Origin: Membranipora membranacea
Lineage: Eukaryota > Bryozoa > Gymnolaemata > Cheilostomatida > Membraniporidae
Length of the DNA stretch: 64,000 nt
Direction: 5' to 3'
NCBI GenBank assembly: GCA_914767715.1
Contig: OU612067.1
Coordinates: forward strand, 14,081,001-14,145,000
Shown here: positions 10,124 through 22,523 of the stretch, piece after piece
How positions within the stretch are numbered: the stretch's first letter is position 1
Layout of the letters: every line of letters begins with the position of its first letter
Translations under genes and position numbers: made by a program
The notes under the pieces: model-generated
Databases searched by the model: none
The model's input: only the letters and a program-made list of their open reading frames with translations
Told to the model about the DNA's origin: nothing

Positions 10124-11455
10124 TGCCTATTTCGAATTTCCAAGTTTCAACCAACGATCATGATGTACTGTCTAAGGCCCATTTACATGATTGGGCGCAG
10201 AAGCAACGACTGTGAAATATCTATAAACAAGTATGATTATTCCACTCATAAGCCAGGCCTAGAAATGAATTCAATGTAGGTTGGGAGAGATTCGATGTGG
10301 ATGGTAAAGGCTCCTTAGAAGCAACAGGCCACAATCATTGTCGGGGAAAGACAGAACCTTGAATTTATCTACTCTAGAAATTGCAAATAAACACACTTAT
10401 TATCAGTATATGTTTACTTTTATTTGATGATATGTGCGTGCATTAACGGCGATTGACTTCCTTTCTCATCTCATGAAACAGAATCCCTCGCTTTCAAGTG
10501 CAGATGATATAACATACATTTTACATACTGTAGTCGAACCTAAAATGCTGATGAATTCACACTATATAAGGGCGCATCCTATGGAATACAGACAAATGAC
10601 ATGGAGGTCAATCCACATGTGATAGGCAATCAGCCAGGTTTGACTGCCCTTCACTGCTATAAAAGTGACCCCCCCCCCCCTCATATAGAAAATGTTACAT
10701 ATTCATGACAAATCTGTTCATCCTCTCCCACGTAATGAGGGACAACTCCTAGTCAATTACGTAAACATCATATTTGGGATTTTTTATGGAATTTCTGAGG
10801 ATGTTTATTGGTTGTGTTCCCATAAAGTGTTGAGAAATATTTACTGTAACTTGCACTACTAAAATAACAGATATGGATACACTTTAGGTATCAAACACTA
10901 ATTTATAAATCAGTGTTATTAAATAATGATGTACCTGGCCATAGCAAAATAGAAAACTGTTTGAAAGAATAAAAACTACATGAAACCTCAGCCGCAAAAC
11001 AAAGTAACATTATTTTGCTCGTATCAAATTGCAGGGTAAAAACAAATAAATATCCTGCTTGAGTAAACTTTGATGCATTGTACCATTCTGTGAGCAGTTT
11101 GTTGAGGAAATCTGTTCTAGCTACTGTTGAAATTGAAATTCCAGAAGAAAGCATCTGTTAGGTTGTCACCGTTAAATGTCCACTAGTTATTATACCAGCA
11201 GTTTGATAGATAAAACTTACCACTGGATCATATGATAAAGAGGATTAAGATTAGCCATGTCACAGCCGCACCACTTTGGTGATTTTTTTTTTGTGTGTGG
11301 GGCCGCTGCGATAAGACTAGGGTAAGATAATTCTTGTTGTCCCTTTTTGGAACATGAATTACAAAACCTGAAGGATGTTCAGCTACTACCAAGTCGAAAT
11401 GGAGAACCCTGTTCTATTATTTCTATCCCTTCGATATTCTATACTAAGAAAGTTG
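10124..11455. other. Non-genic stretch downstream of amine oxidase
   Basis: It contains the second copy of the dispersed repeat (10440-10550), a C run at about 10670 and presumably the 3' UTR of the amine oxidase below 11456. No further exon was recognised. Confidence 0.5.
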
Positions 11456-14400
11456 TTATGGGTAGTGGAGATATGCATCCTTGCTTGCAATACTTGGGTC
11501 TTCATTGAAATAATTGTGAGGAACTAGGTAGAATGACAACTCCTTACTCGCTAAAACAGAAAATAATAAGATTGTGAAACCGAATTCCTTATAATATCAT
11601 TTGCGGGGCGTCTAACCTGACAGTAGCCTCAGCTGATCCTTTGTGGTTTGATTTGCAGTTGCAACCTCAGAGTGCAGAGCTGTTTGCATGATGTCACATT
11701 AATATTGTATAAGCCTCTGCTGGTCCTCAAAGGTTGCATCCTCTGTCAGTATGTTTAGATCACAAAACACGCTCGACTGCTATACGCTTCAATCATATTA
11801 TGCTGTTACCCCCAGTCCTCACCCATCTGCTCCAGGCAAGTTAGCATTGATCCGAGAATACTCTCCGTATATGTTACTCTAACCTGCAGGGAATTCTCTC
11901 AGACTAACCTGTAGTGTAATATCCCAGACTAACCTGTAGGGTAATATTTCAGACTAACCTGTAGTAGTAACAGGGATATCCTCAGCAGTAGGTATGTGAT
12001 TAACACCCAGAGATATCCAGCTCACTAAATCTTCATTCACTATGTTCTCATCATCCGCCTGGAACTGGGCGAGAGATATCAGAGGGTTGAATGGGTCACC
12101 TGTTGGAATTAAGGGCCGTAGATTAGAAGACAATGATGGGGGAGGGAGGCAAAAGTCCAGGGCGAGTCCAAAGCATCACCAGGAGGGGTTCTGTAAGCTC
12201 CTTCCCAAGCGATTTAAGGCATATATTATAATCAGCAAACGGAAATCGCAGAGGAGCTGATCCTGACACGGATTGATCAATTATGGTGTTTTTGGGCCAC
12301 TGTATTTACGGTCCTGAAATAAAATTGGCAGGAAGGGGATGATCTTTGGTGGATGGACATGGACAAGTGGACATATCTTGTCAGGATAAGTCTGACGGTT
12401 TATGGCAAGGAGTTGTGATCAAATGATCGATGGTTCACTTCCTGGTGCGGGATGTAATTTTTTATTTGTCAATGGCGAGCCATTCATCCTAGCAATGTCT
12501 CTTCGGATCAGGACCATAAATGCAAAAGGTCTAGTGTGTGGCGCCTGCATCTTACTTATCTTACAAATACATACGGATATATACCTTGGGAGAAGTAATT
12601 GACCATAGTGTTCTCAGAGTCTTTCTGTTTGGTCACAGATATTTGCTCGTTGACCCATGAAGGAGTGTTAAACAAAATATCATCTTCGGGTATAACTGTG
12701 TTTGCCCAACTCGATGATTGGATTCTGTAGCCTGAAACGATTTTATATCTATAAAGTGGCATTTTTGGTTTTATGAATCCACATTGACATTTAATTATAC
12801 TGGTATTTATGAGATATTGCTAGGCAACCATTCCCTTTCAATCCACTATCAGACACCCAGTATTCCCAACTAATATATGATTTGTCATTAATGTATTTTT
12901 GCCACATCATGAATTCATGTAACTGTCAGTTGTTTTCTTGGAATAAAGAATAAAAGAAGCATAAGCTACAGCTCACTCTTTCCCTCATTTACACCTCACC
13001 ATCATTTACGATCCAACTCACAAGCATCCTTCCACATTAATTATAACACCCTTAGAACACAACTTGACAAACAGTACAATATAATTATGATGAGTACATC
13101 AGCACTAAAATAACACCCCGCAGATATCTAGAAACATACTTGTTTCCTTAGAGCAACATTGTCAGCATTTATAGTTAAAAATCTTGATAAATCAATGTAT
13201 TTATGTCACAGTGGACGCATCTAGCTAGCTTGATTGGTCTTTGGTGTGGGAGACAGCCAATCAGAGGCTAGGATACATTTTTCTAGTGAGAATACAATCT
13301 GCTACTCTAGACTGACCAAGTCAAACCAGTCACCAATCCCATGTCATGAATTGATTGCGTTCTCTCAGTTTTAAATGTTAAAAATAGCTGCAGCTGCTAC
13401 ATTTAACAGACAATCTGTGTTAAAAAGTACCCAACCAGAGTGAGGGCAACTCCGAAAATAAGCTCATATTCGAGCTCAGAAAATTGTCTATTGCAACAAT
13501 AACAGAGTACATGGCTACTGCAAGATCTGGTTGTCACAATAGGTTGGTTGTGTTAAGAGGACACATGTTGGATTCTGGCCAATGAGTTGGCTCTGATTTT
13601 TGAATCAAGTATAATACAGTTTGCCTGCAGTTGGAAATGCTTCCCTTCGCCTATCAGTAACGAGTGGGGGGGGGGATGATTATGAATGCAAGCAAACTGG
13701 ATCGAGTTTGTTCTAGCTCTGATTAGGCAACTTACAGCCAATCAGAGCCAAATTGTTTGCGTAGAGTCTAGCAAACTAAGCGGCTAGGGTAAATCATGAT
13801 GATAAAACTTATGTATTAACCAACCTCTTGATTGATTGTTGTACTCATTTTTATCATTCTGGTTGAATATGACATACTGCTTAGGTTTACTGAAGTCATA
13901 CTTGATAATTGCTTCCAATTCTGTGGATTTCAGGGACTGTTCGACATACATGTAGTTTTGTACTACACTGCTATTAAAGGGGTTGTTGCGAGTTGCAGAT
14001 TTCATCTCCAAGGTCTAAAGAACAGTAAATTTATTTTGATATCCATCAGAAAAAGCAATCTGCATGGTAAATTTGAAGCAAGTTCTAAAACTGAAAATAA
14101 GGGTCCGGTAAATAAACGGTGGCTCTGATAGACTGATGCCCTAACCATCAGTGAATCAGATGCAATACTTTGGCCAGTTTATCTCATGTACGAGCGCAGT
14201 GCACCCAGTGTTGAACATTTGAGAAGCTTGTTTAAGAATTCATCATGGAGACACAAATGCCCTGTTATATCATATGTCGGGTTAATAATAAAACCATACC
14301 ACCTTGTTGAAGCTACAAATGCATCTTATTCTGAAGTGAGAGCATAACTCAGTAATCTATTAGCACATACCTCAAAACTGTTGGACTTTGGATCGCCTAT

Positions 14401-17400
14401 GTCTAGATCAGCTTTAAAGACAAAGAAGTGATTGTGAAACAATCCTGTGTATTGGAGTTCAGGTAGGAGATCGTATCCGTACCTTATATCAGTATCTGGA
14501 AGATTACTACGAGTTATCTGAATGTATCCGGTAGAATGAACCTAAATAATAATGATAAAAAGTGATCAAGTTAAATCAGGGTTAAATTAAATTTAGCACA
14601 TTGCAATACATATACAAAAAATAAAACAGTCAATACTTTCGCCCACTTCAGACACGATGCATCATTAATTTTACTCATATTAGTACATCTCTATAAGCTT
14701 GACATAGTCAGGTCTCATGTGGTAAACACTCCTCCTAGTCTGTCTACCTACACAATAGATCATAAATGTTTGATAATTAGGGGTTATCTACTACAAATTT
14801 ATAAGGAGACGACTCCCTATAAATGTTAAACTTGACAAATAAGAACAGGGAGTTGGGGACATCACTTTCTGTCCCATTCTGTCCCAAACTTTCTGTTTAG
14901 AATTACCATCTGTTCTTTTACAATCCTAGTCCGCCTACCTACGCAATACTTCATACGTCTAGGGGTTATCTACTACCAATTTATAAGAAGACATATATGT
15001 TAAACAAAACCCATTAGAATTACTATCAGTTTGTTTTGGAAATCTGAAATGAGCATCGAGCCATCCAAATATGTTGTTCCAAACTCCAACTCAGTGTAAA
15101 TTGGGTATGAGCTCGATACAATTTAACCAAGGAGACCAAGGAGACCTTGATTTAACTTATCAGATATGATAAAAAAACCACCCGCTAAACAGTCTTACTG
15201 GACCAACCTGTGATTTGATGACCCCTGTTTGATGAAACTCAACATCTACGATGTAATCGTAGTTCCATACTGTTATAATCCCTCTAACCACTAGTACAAC
15301 ATCAGGCATATTCATGGTGAAAGGTTCATCTCTATACGTCGAGGCATGTCTCCTTAGTGGAACATGGTTTCTATATGAGATGGCAAAAATCAACATGGTA
15401 AACAGCGCAAAACAAATCATCAGGATAACGCGATTAAACCAGATATAAATTACAATAATCTACTACAACATGATCTTTGTTGTTGTAACAGAATTATTCA
15501 ATCTCAGGATTTAGTACTCAGCATAGCAAACACTAGGAATAGAATTGTTGCGGCCATTCCAGATTGACTACAAAGGAAACCAGAAAATAAATGCTGGCTC
15601 TAATCTTAATTACACTTTTTATCCTACCAATCGTAAGCACTCTCTCATTTGCTAACACAAGTAATGACTGGAAATTGAAGACCATACAAAAAAAATACTT
15701 AGCCTTGCCCAATGTTTCAAATCATGAGCTTCAAATCCAGGCTCCTGTACATCTGTTAGAGCCTACCGACAAACATTACTAACCTGTACTCAAAAACACA
15801 CAGATAATCCTGAAGAGATATACACCCGAGGACGCTGGGCTGGAACAATCAACGATGAAAGCCTCCCAATGGGATTGAAACCCACAACTCCTGCGGCACC
15901 AAGCGTCTGGCAGAAAATAGCATGCGCGTAAACCGATTGCGCCATCTGCCCGTTTCCATCTCAAAGAGCCCCCCCCATAAACATTACTAACCTGTACTCA
16001 AAGACGCACAGATAATCCTTCTTTACCCAGAGCTCATCATAGCTGTTATCGTAGACAGAAGCATCCACATAAACAGCATCAGAGGGGCAGTCGTGACCTC
16101 TGATTAGAGACGTAGTTTCTACGCCTGCAAGGTTAAAGCGATAGTTACGGTTTCATTTATCGTTTAAGCTAAAAACTTTTAGCGTTTTATGAATTAAAAG
16201 TAAAATTATAGTGCAATACCATAGTCTTGTATTGGATTTCTCAAATTTTGGTAAAACCTTACAGTGCTAAGTGCCTCCCCCATATTTGGTGTTAAACTCA
16301 AGATCTCAGCCTAATAAAGAGCACTGTGGCAACCATTTAAATAGCCTATGGATACAGTTGAAACTGTTAATTTTAATGGGAATAAAATTCTTCTCAACTT
16401 TTCTCAACCGCAAGAGTTGTCCTCTCTTTATCACTCTATAACATAAAAATGAGTATGAAACGCTCCAATTTAAGTGCGTGGTCGTCTGAAGTTATAGAAA
16501 ATGTTTGGCAAAAATGTTTGTCAGCAAGTGATTCGCAATATTTGTTTACCAAAGCAAGTGTGGCAAAGCCAAAAGTGCTATCATAAATCCTTGACCTGAT
16601 TGATCTTAGCTTTGTCAAACTGCCACGTGACCGCGTGACAAGGGTAGATGCATCTAGTATCAGATTAGCCTGTGATAAAGATATAACATACAGGTATAGG
16701 TAGTTTAGGAGTTACTACGTACCGAGAGCCCAGCCTGAGTCGACGTAACTCTTGTATGTTTGGTCTGCTGTATTTCCAGTATAATATACGAAAACATCCT
16801 GAAGCCCCAAATGATAAACCAGACTGTAAAAATGGTCACAGGAGATGTGAGTATGAGTAGTGCATGCAGTGGTGGGTCTAGACCTGAGGCTAGGGAGGGG
16901 CAGTTATTGGTAAGTCGGGGAAACAAGTATATTGTACTAAAAGACTGCCCAAAGACCAATGCATGTTATAGTCAGGCAGTTACTTATGATAAAGTTTTGT
17001 CAGATTTGCATGGTAAAAAAATTCAGTGCTCTACTTGGCATGAATTATTGATGTTGAAAAAGTGCCTCCCATAAGGAGAGGTAACTCCCATTCGCTGCAT
17101 TATGATGTAACAGTCTCCTGGAAGTGCAATACAAGAAACAAGTACTTCCTGCTGCATCTGAGAAGACCTTACCTTTCACCATTAAACTTGATATTGTACA
17201 GTTGGTAGGCCGTGAGTGAAGAAAATTGGAAATCCATCTCAAATCCAAGCCATGAAATATGGTGATCATTGACTGTGAATCTGCGCGTAGTGGTGGATTG
17301 AGAAGGGGGCGGTAGAGAGTTAGGATTATTGTCTTTACCTCTTCTCTTGAGACTTCCATACCTGTTGAAGAGGAGAAGACATTGATGGAGCCGAGGAATT

Positions 17401-20400
17401 TTTCTGTCGGTTGATTGTCTCATTTACGTTATTGAATGTATGCGAATCTCCACTTTCTTTATAAAGTAGATTCAAACAGAGGATTTGCAAATGGGAGTTA
17501 GATTTAATTTGCTGTTGGGATGACTCAACACATTAACAATGCTACCGTTGTTTTCAGGATGTTCACTTGTCTCACTTTTTTTTACGTTTATTGACAAGAA
17601 ATCTTCATCATTAAAATGATGTTATTCAACATCTTCATCATAAAAATTTCTCACATGACAAATAAGCTCCTGAATACCCGCATCCCTCAAGTGCAATAAC
17701 GATATTTGACCCTATTAATTGTAAGTAGTAATGGCGGAGCGGTGAGAAAGTATCTAAATGCTCTTGTATGTATCTATGGCACTTAGGCTAAGAGCGTGGC
17801 TGTAACAGAGTATTGCCTTCTCTCACCTGTCCAAGGAATCTTTGTAGGCATCAGGTTTTAATTTCCTCACATCCCCGTTGTTGTAAGCCACTATAAGATC
17901 ATCTATGGAAGCATACTGAATCTCATCATAGTACAAGGCTCTTAATTCGTATATATCACCGTTACCAGGAGAGGTGAGCGCAATCAGCAGTGGGATCGGG
18001 TATAAATAGTAGCCCTGTATGCCTGATAATAAATAATATCATGGAAGTTGTCAGCTCAAAGCGAGAGATAAAAGCAATGATTTAGTACGAGGTAATATTA
18101 CGTTAACTCCATCCAAATTGGAGTAAGCTTGGTAAAATTCTTTAGTGTGGAAAAACTTAACTAAGGTTGCCCTATGATTATCCTCCTGAGTCACTTTGTG
18201 TCCCCCGCTCGCATGGGTGTTGACCCAGATGAATCTTACACTTAGCCAATGTGGTGACTCTGAGCCAACACATTGGCTATCATACACTTAGCCCTAAACA
18301 TTTATCTTATGTTGTCCATGCCAGGTCCTTTTTGCCATAGACTATCAAAGTTATAATTCAGTACATCTCATTATACAGGACATTTACACTGCATGGTATG
18401 GAACAGGTTTGATGCTGACCCCTGCCGCATGACCAGTGGAGGGTGAGCGACTCCGAATGGAGGCAAATTGACCAAACTTGGTCTAGGCATGGTCTGTCCA
18501 TAAACCTTCGAAAATTCTCCATTGAAATACAGCAACCATAGTAATTGCCTAAATGTTCAAAAGTTTTAATAATATATATCACTATTTGACTTTCCAGCTA
18601 ACCACTTGTGTCATTTTTCTTGCCTAGCCTATAATTTAGCTTATGTTACGTGTGTCGCATAGTTGAAAACAGCATCTATTTCCCAGAAATTTTATATTAT
18701 GATTTAATTGTAGGTTACTGCAGCTAGAGTACCTGCAATGTTCCATTGCTTAGGGTCTAATATTGACCTGTGCTAGTAGAAACTATCGTGCCGATGAATA
18801 TCAAAAGAAGCATGGTGATCTCAATAATTCACCCGATATTATATTTAGCAGACCAATCCATAAACAAAGTCAAGTAAGTCTTTGCAAACTCAATTAATTA
18901 TCACGGATAAATTATCAGCTCAGCTAGCGTTAGTTTGTTGAGCCCATGCCCCCCCCCACCCACCTCCCAGCGTTCTTGCCTCTCTCCCTTGACCGACAGT
19001 CCAAGACTTTTAGAGAAATAGTTTTTGATAATACTTATCGCTTTCCATTCAAGTCAATATAATGTATGTCAAGTAGAAGTTAACACAGGCATACCATTAG
19101 GCCCTAATACCTTGAGGCACTCATACATTTTGGCCCTCATACCTTTAGGCACTCATGCCTTTAGCCACTCATACCTTTAGGCCCTAAATTGAAGAAGCAG
19201 TATATAGTACGATCAGTTTCTCCAGGTACTACTCTGGGTACGATGCTCTTGTATAAGCATTCTTCCTCATCTGTAGAACATGTCGACCCATACCACATGC
19301 CGTGCTGAGCTTTCAGCATAGGTATCAAGGGCTCCACTACAAAATCAGATATAATTCATAGCAATGCATTAATGGGTAGCAAATAATGTGCTTTTTCCCC
19401 ATGCAGAAGGTGCAATCTGCTATTAATCAATGGCCATCAATGAGAAGTTGTTTGAAACCTTGGTTGCCCTTTAAAATAAGTACCACAAAGAATTTGTTAT
19501 GGATGTTATGTCAATCCTCTCAAGACACAATTCAGTTACTAATATTGATACCATGACATCTTTGGCAACCCAACTCAGGTAGTCTTTAACAGATGGAAAA
19601 ACACCCCTTACTTGTTTCGCTGAGTAATTCATCGATCACCGCCTCTTCCACATTATAATCCCACGGTCTACTTTGCCAGGTGGGAGAAGAATTGCCGGGG
19701 TTAATAAAACCTTCCATGGTGGTTGGAGTGTCTATCGGATGAACCAGTACCTCCTTCACCGATTTGGGAGTCATTCCACCCATAAACAAAGTCACCTGAG
19801 ACGAATAAAAGGAATTAGAATGAGAGGATACTGGACACTTATGGGTGGTCCACATTGTCCCAGATGACACTGGGATACCATCCCAGATGCTTATCCCAGA
19901 TGGTCCCAGTCTTTCATTCACATTGCAAAACTCATCCCAGAGAAGCAAGTAGGTTTTCGTCTGGGATAGTGCTGGGATAATTATGATATGTGTTCATACA
20001 TTGTCTAGGATCGTTCCAGATCATCCTAATGTTGAATTCATATAGCACCAAGATGTAAAATGAGTCTGGGCCAGTCTGGACAGTATGTGGAATTTTTAAC
20101 GCTTACAAACTTTCCAGACACTGTCCCAGACTCATTTTTATTACTGGGATTGTGTAATTTTCATGTTCACATTGACTGGGATGGCTTTCCGGGATGGCTG
20201 TCCATCAGGAGACTCTATGCTGGCTAGCACAAGCTACAATGGGGATTAATAATTTGTCATGAAATTAAGTAAATGTAAACTGGCCAGAAACTCCACCTTT
20301 TAAGAATGCTTGACTTACAGAGAATAAGAAAAGCAAAACTAATCAAATAAGGTAGTGATCATTGGACACTTGCGATTTTGTCCCAATAACTAAATATTGA

Positions 20401-22523
20401 AGTATTTAGCAGAGCTGCCTGAGTGTTTTCCATACACTACATTACTAGTTTGAGTAGTAATAATTGCTAGTGTGTCCCCTACTTGAGCGGGTTTTTTTCA
20501 CTGATTACACATAGAAGTGGAACTCGAGCTATGACTCAGCCAACAAAACATGGGAAGATGTTAAAATTTGAAGTGGTTAGAATGACACATATGCAAATAT
20601 CAACATTCTTACTGAAAATTATATAGGAGTAGTCTAGTATATGTCAGTAGGACTATTATTTCTCTGGGAACCTTATAACAAAATTTCAAGTGCATTGTGG
20701 GTATTTCACTAGCACTTTAGATGACTGATGAAGTTCCCACCTTTGCTTTGACTGCTGGCTCGGGACCACCATTATAGAGGAAGTTGAGTACTGCATCCTT
20801 AGGTGGCAGGCATTGAGCTATAGAATATACATAGTTGTTGTTCAAGCTCGCATTGTCAGCTTTGACAACTCCCAATCCGGATTCGGACCTCAAGTACTCA
20901 AGAATACCTTCAATCTGCTCTCCAGTGAAATCAGCGTAGAGCTAAAATAAATAACAACGTTCAACCAACAGATGAATTTTACAAGTAATCCCGCTATAGA
21001 AGCATTGACAGGGTGTCTAGTATATTTGCTACACATCATCACAGAGTAAGGATATACCCTTACTCTGTGACATCATCTTTACTCAGGTTAGCACCGATGG
21101 TCCTAACACCTGATATTTATAAATAAGTTTAGCATGTAGTATGCTGCCAGAGTTGAGTGTTTGTACTGTTACATGAGCAGGGGTTAACAAAAACAAAAAT
21201 ATGAGCAAAGTAAATTCTGACTTCTAGTGGATGAAAAAAATGTTTTGTAACATCATAATCAAATGTCAGTGGAAGGAGTCTTTACCTTCTGAAATGGTTT
21301 ACCAAAAGGTCCACCCCTAGTCAGGACAGAGTTCCAAATTTTAAAGACCAACCTCCGGCATGTCATCTTTTGCAGGTCACTTTTTTATAATACAGGTGTT
21401 TGGGGTTCATAATTAAAGTTTTAGTAGGGCCTCCACATATTTGGTATCATATTAAAGGTCTCAGTCTACCAAAGAGCACTGGGGTAACCTTTTAAATAGC
21501 CCATGACACTGTTTAAATTACTAGATTCTTTATATCTAATATTTATGGAATTCTCCGATGGTCTCCTGAAGTTGGGAAAGTTATTTTCCATATTTTTCCC
21601 AAACCAAAATTAATACCACACACCCAAAAGCACTACCATAGCTTTGGTTAGAGACAAAACTACCTGCACTAAAAACCTCAGACTGACATTGAGATTACAC
21701 TATTGACATGTGTATCTCTGATCATAAGAGTCAATTTAGTAGCAGTACCTAACATGTACCCACCCCTAAATAATAAAATTGAATACGGGTCGTCACACCA
21801 AATTCCTTGTGATGGTACTCATGCTAAGTGAGTTAATTCATTCTCTATCGATCAGAGATTTACATGCAATAGTATATCACATCATCAGTGTGATAAAATG
21901 TGCCGACCACTGACAGACCTTCATAGATTTATGGTTTTTAAGTTCCTCCTGTACAACTTTGCCTTCTGGTTCTTGTTTCTCGGCCAGCTGGTTGTACTTA
22001 TCGATGTATACACACATAACCACTAGTAGTACTACAGCTATTATACACACAATCACCAAGAGCGCCACTAGAATCTTCTACAACAAATGGTATAAAAACT
22101 TACAGTATAACCAGAGACTTTAGATTATAGATCTATAGTAACTGGTAAAAAAATGACATCAATTATAAATTTTTATGAATATCACATGATACAGCTCAAA
22201 TAGAATGAGAATAGTACTTTGCAATAAAAATTGAGTTTGAATGGCGTAGATTCTTAGACCCCCCTCCCTCCCCCACATAGTATCTAGGGGAGTGCGGGGA
22301 TACAACATACAGTGGTTCGTGTACACGACTTTTGCTTTGGCAATCACACTCCGCCACAACACAACAGAGGGAACAAACTTTTTCAACTAGAAACAAAAGG
22401 TCAAGCGATGCCAACAACTGTTACATAAAAAGCATCAACGTAATATCAATGACAACTGGGACTTACATTAGTGCTGTTGTTAGGTGTCTGAACTAGCGTT
22501 GTTTTACTCGCCATCTCTGCCAT
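11456..22523 (-). CDS. Membrane primary amine oxidase (copper/TPQ amine oxidase), 762 aa
   Basis: Oxidatively deaminates primary amines to aldehyde, ammonia and H2O2, using copper and topaquinone; the class is a cell-surface homodimer. Exons: 22467..22523, 21919..22077, 20741..20941, 19612..19795, 19175..19336, 17827..18022, 17173..17361, 16723..16823, 15992..16124, 15208..15370, 14371..14541, 13825..14014, 12585..12731, 11959..12099, 11456..11550. All junction phases agree, and the length equals that of vertebrate AOC3-type enzymes. Residues 21-44 are one hydrophobic helix after a short cytoplasmic tail, so it is a type II membrane protein. The cofactor tyrosine is Y498 in TVWNYDY, the catalytic-base aspartate D411 in YVDSG, and the copper ligands H551 and H553 (FHNHF) plus H719 (VNHIPTAEDIP). 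All key residues are intact, so it should be active. Introns carry MITE, SINE and splice-site repeats described separately. Confidence 0.93.
11878..11972 (-). repeat. Minisatellite made of the exon-14 5' splice site (4 units)
   Basis: On the coding strand the exon end CTACAG|GTTAGTCTG is followed in the intron by further copies: CTACAGGTTAGTCTGGG, CTACAGGTTAGTCTGAG and CTGCAGGTTAGAG, at a period of about 25 bp. Each copy keeps both an acceptor-like CAG and a donor-like GTTAGT. Confidence 0.85.
12113..12316. mobile_element. MITE family A, copy 2, in amine oxidase intron 13
   Basis: Starts GGGCCGTAGATTAGAAGAC and shares GAGTCCAAAGCATCACCA, GGTTCTGTAAGCTCCT and GGCCACTGTATTT with the copy at 50475-50709. 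It ends near GGTCCTG and has lost internal sequence. Its end is only 11 bp from the 3' splice site of exon 14 (AG at 12100-12101), so it borders the pyrimidine tract. Confidence 0.75.
14728..15006. repeat. Intronic repeat, two copies of about 85 bp
   Basis: CTAGTCTGTCTACCTAC...AGGGGTTATCTACTAC...AATTTATAAG (14735-14832) recurs at 14925-15006 as CTAGTCCGCCTACCTAC...AGGGGTTATCTACTACC. It lies in amine oxidase intron 10 without a visible role. Confidence 0.75.
15771..16019 (-). repeat. 41-bp direct repeat of exon-9 end and 5' splice site flanking a SINE
   Basis: Positions 15771-15811 and 15979-16019 are identical at 39 of 41 bases. The 15979-16019 copy holds the real end of amine oxidase exon 9 and its GTTAGT donor. 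The other copy sits 208 bp into the intron, and the SINE fills the gap. Confidence 0.9.
15812..15978 (-). mobile_element. tRNA-derived SINE (family B, copy 1)
   Basis: On the minus strand the head reads GATGGCGCAATCGGTT (A-box-like) and GGTTTCAATCCC (B-box-like). It is followed by a tail shared with the other copies (GGTTGATTGTTCCAGCCC, then CGGGTGTATAYCTCT). It lies between 41-bp direct repeats that may be an unusually long target-site duplication. Confidence 0.8.
19098..19187 (-). repeat. Minisatellite made of the exon-5 5' splice site (5 units)
   Basis: On the coding strand the exon-5 end GGGCCTAAAG|GTATGAGTG is followed by GGCTAAAGGCATGAGT, GCCTAAAGGTATGAGG, GCCAAAATGTATGAGT and GCCTCAAGGTATTAGG. 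The period is about 16-17 bp, and several units keep a usable GT. Confidence 0.85.
19840..20215. mobile_element. CCCAGA-rich inverted-repeat element
   Basis: TGTCCCAGA, CTGGGAT and ATCCCAG motifs recur throughout in both orientations. The centre holds AAATGAGTCTGGG at about 20058 and its exact reverse complement CCCAGACTCATTT at about 20127. Ends near GTCCACATTGTCCCAG and CACATTGACTGGGATGG are roughly inverse. It lies in amine oxidase intron 3 directly upstream of exon 4. Probably a nonautonomous DNA transposon. Confidence 0.55.
21039..21070. repeat. Perfect hairpin, 13-bp arms
   Basis: TCACAGAGTAAGG and its exact inverse CCTTACTCTGTGA are separated by ATATAC. A decayed relative, CTCAGAGTAAGGATATATCCCTACTTTG, occurs at about 40628-40655, which suggests a dispersed element. 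Confidence 0.75.
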
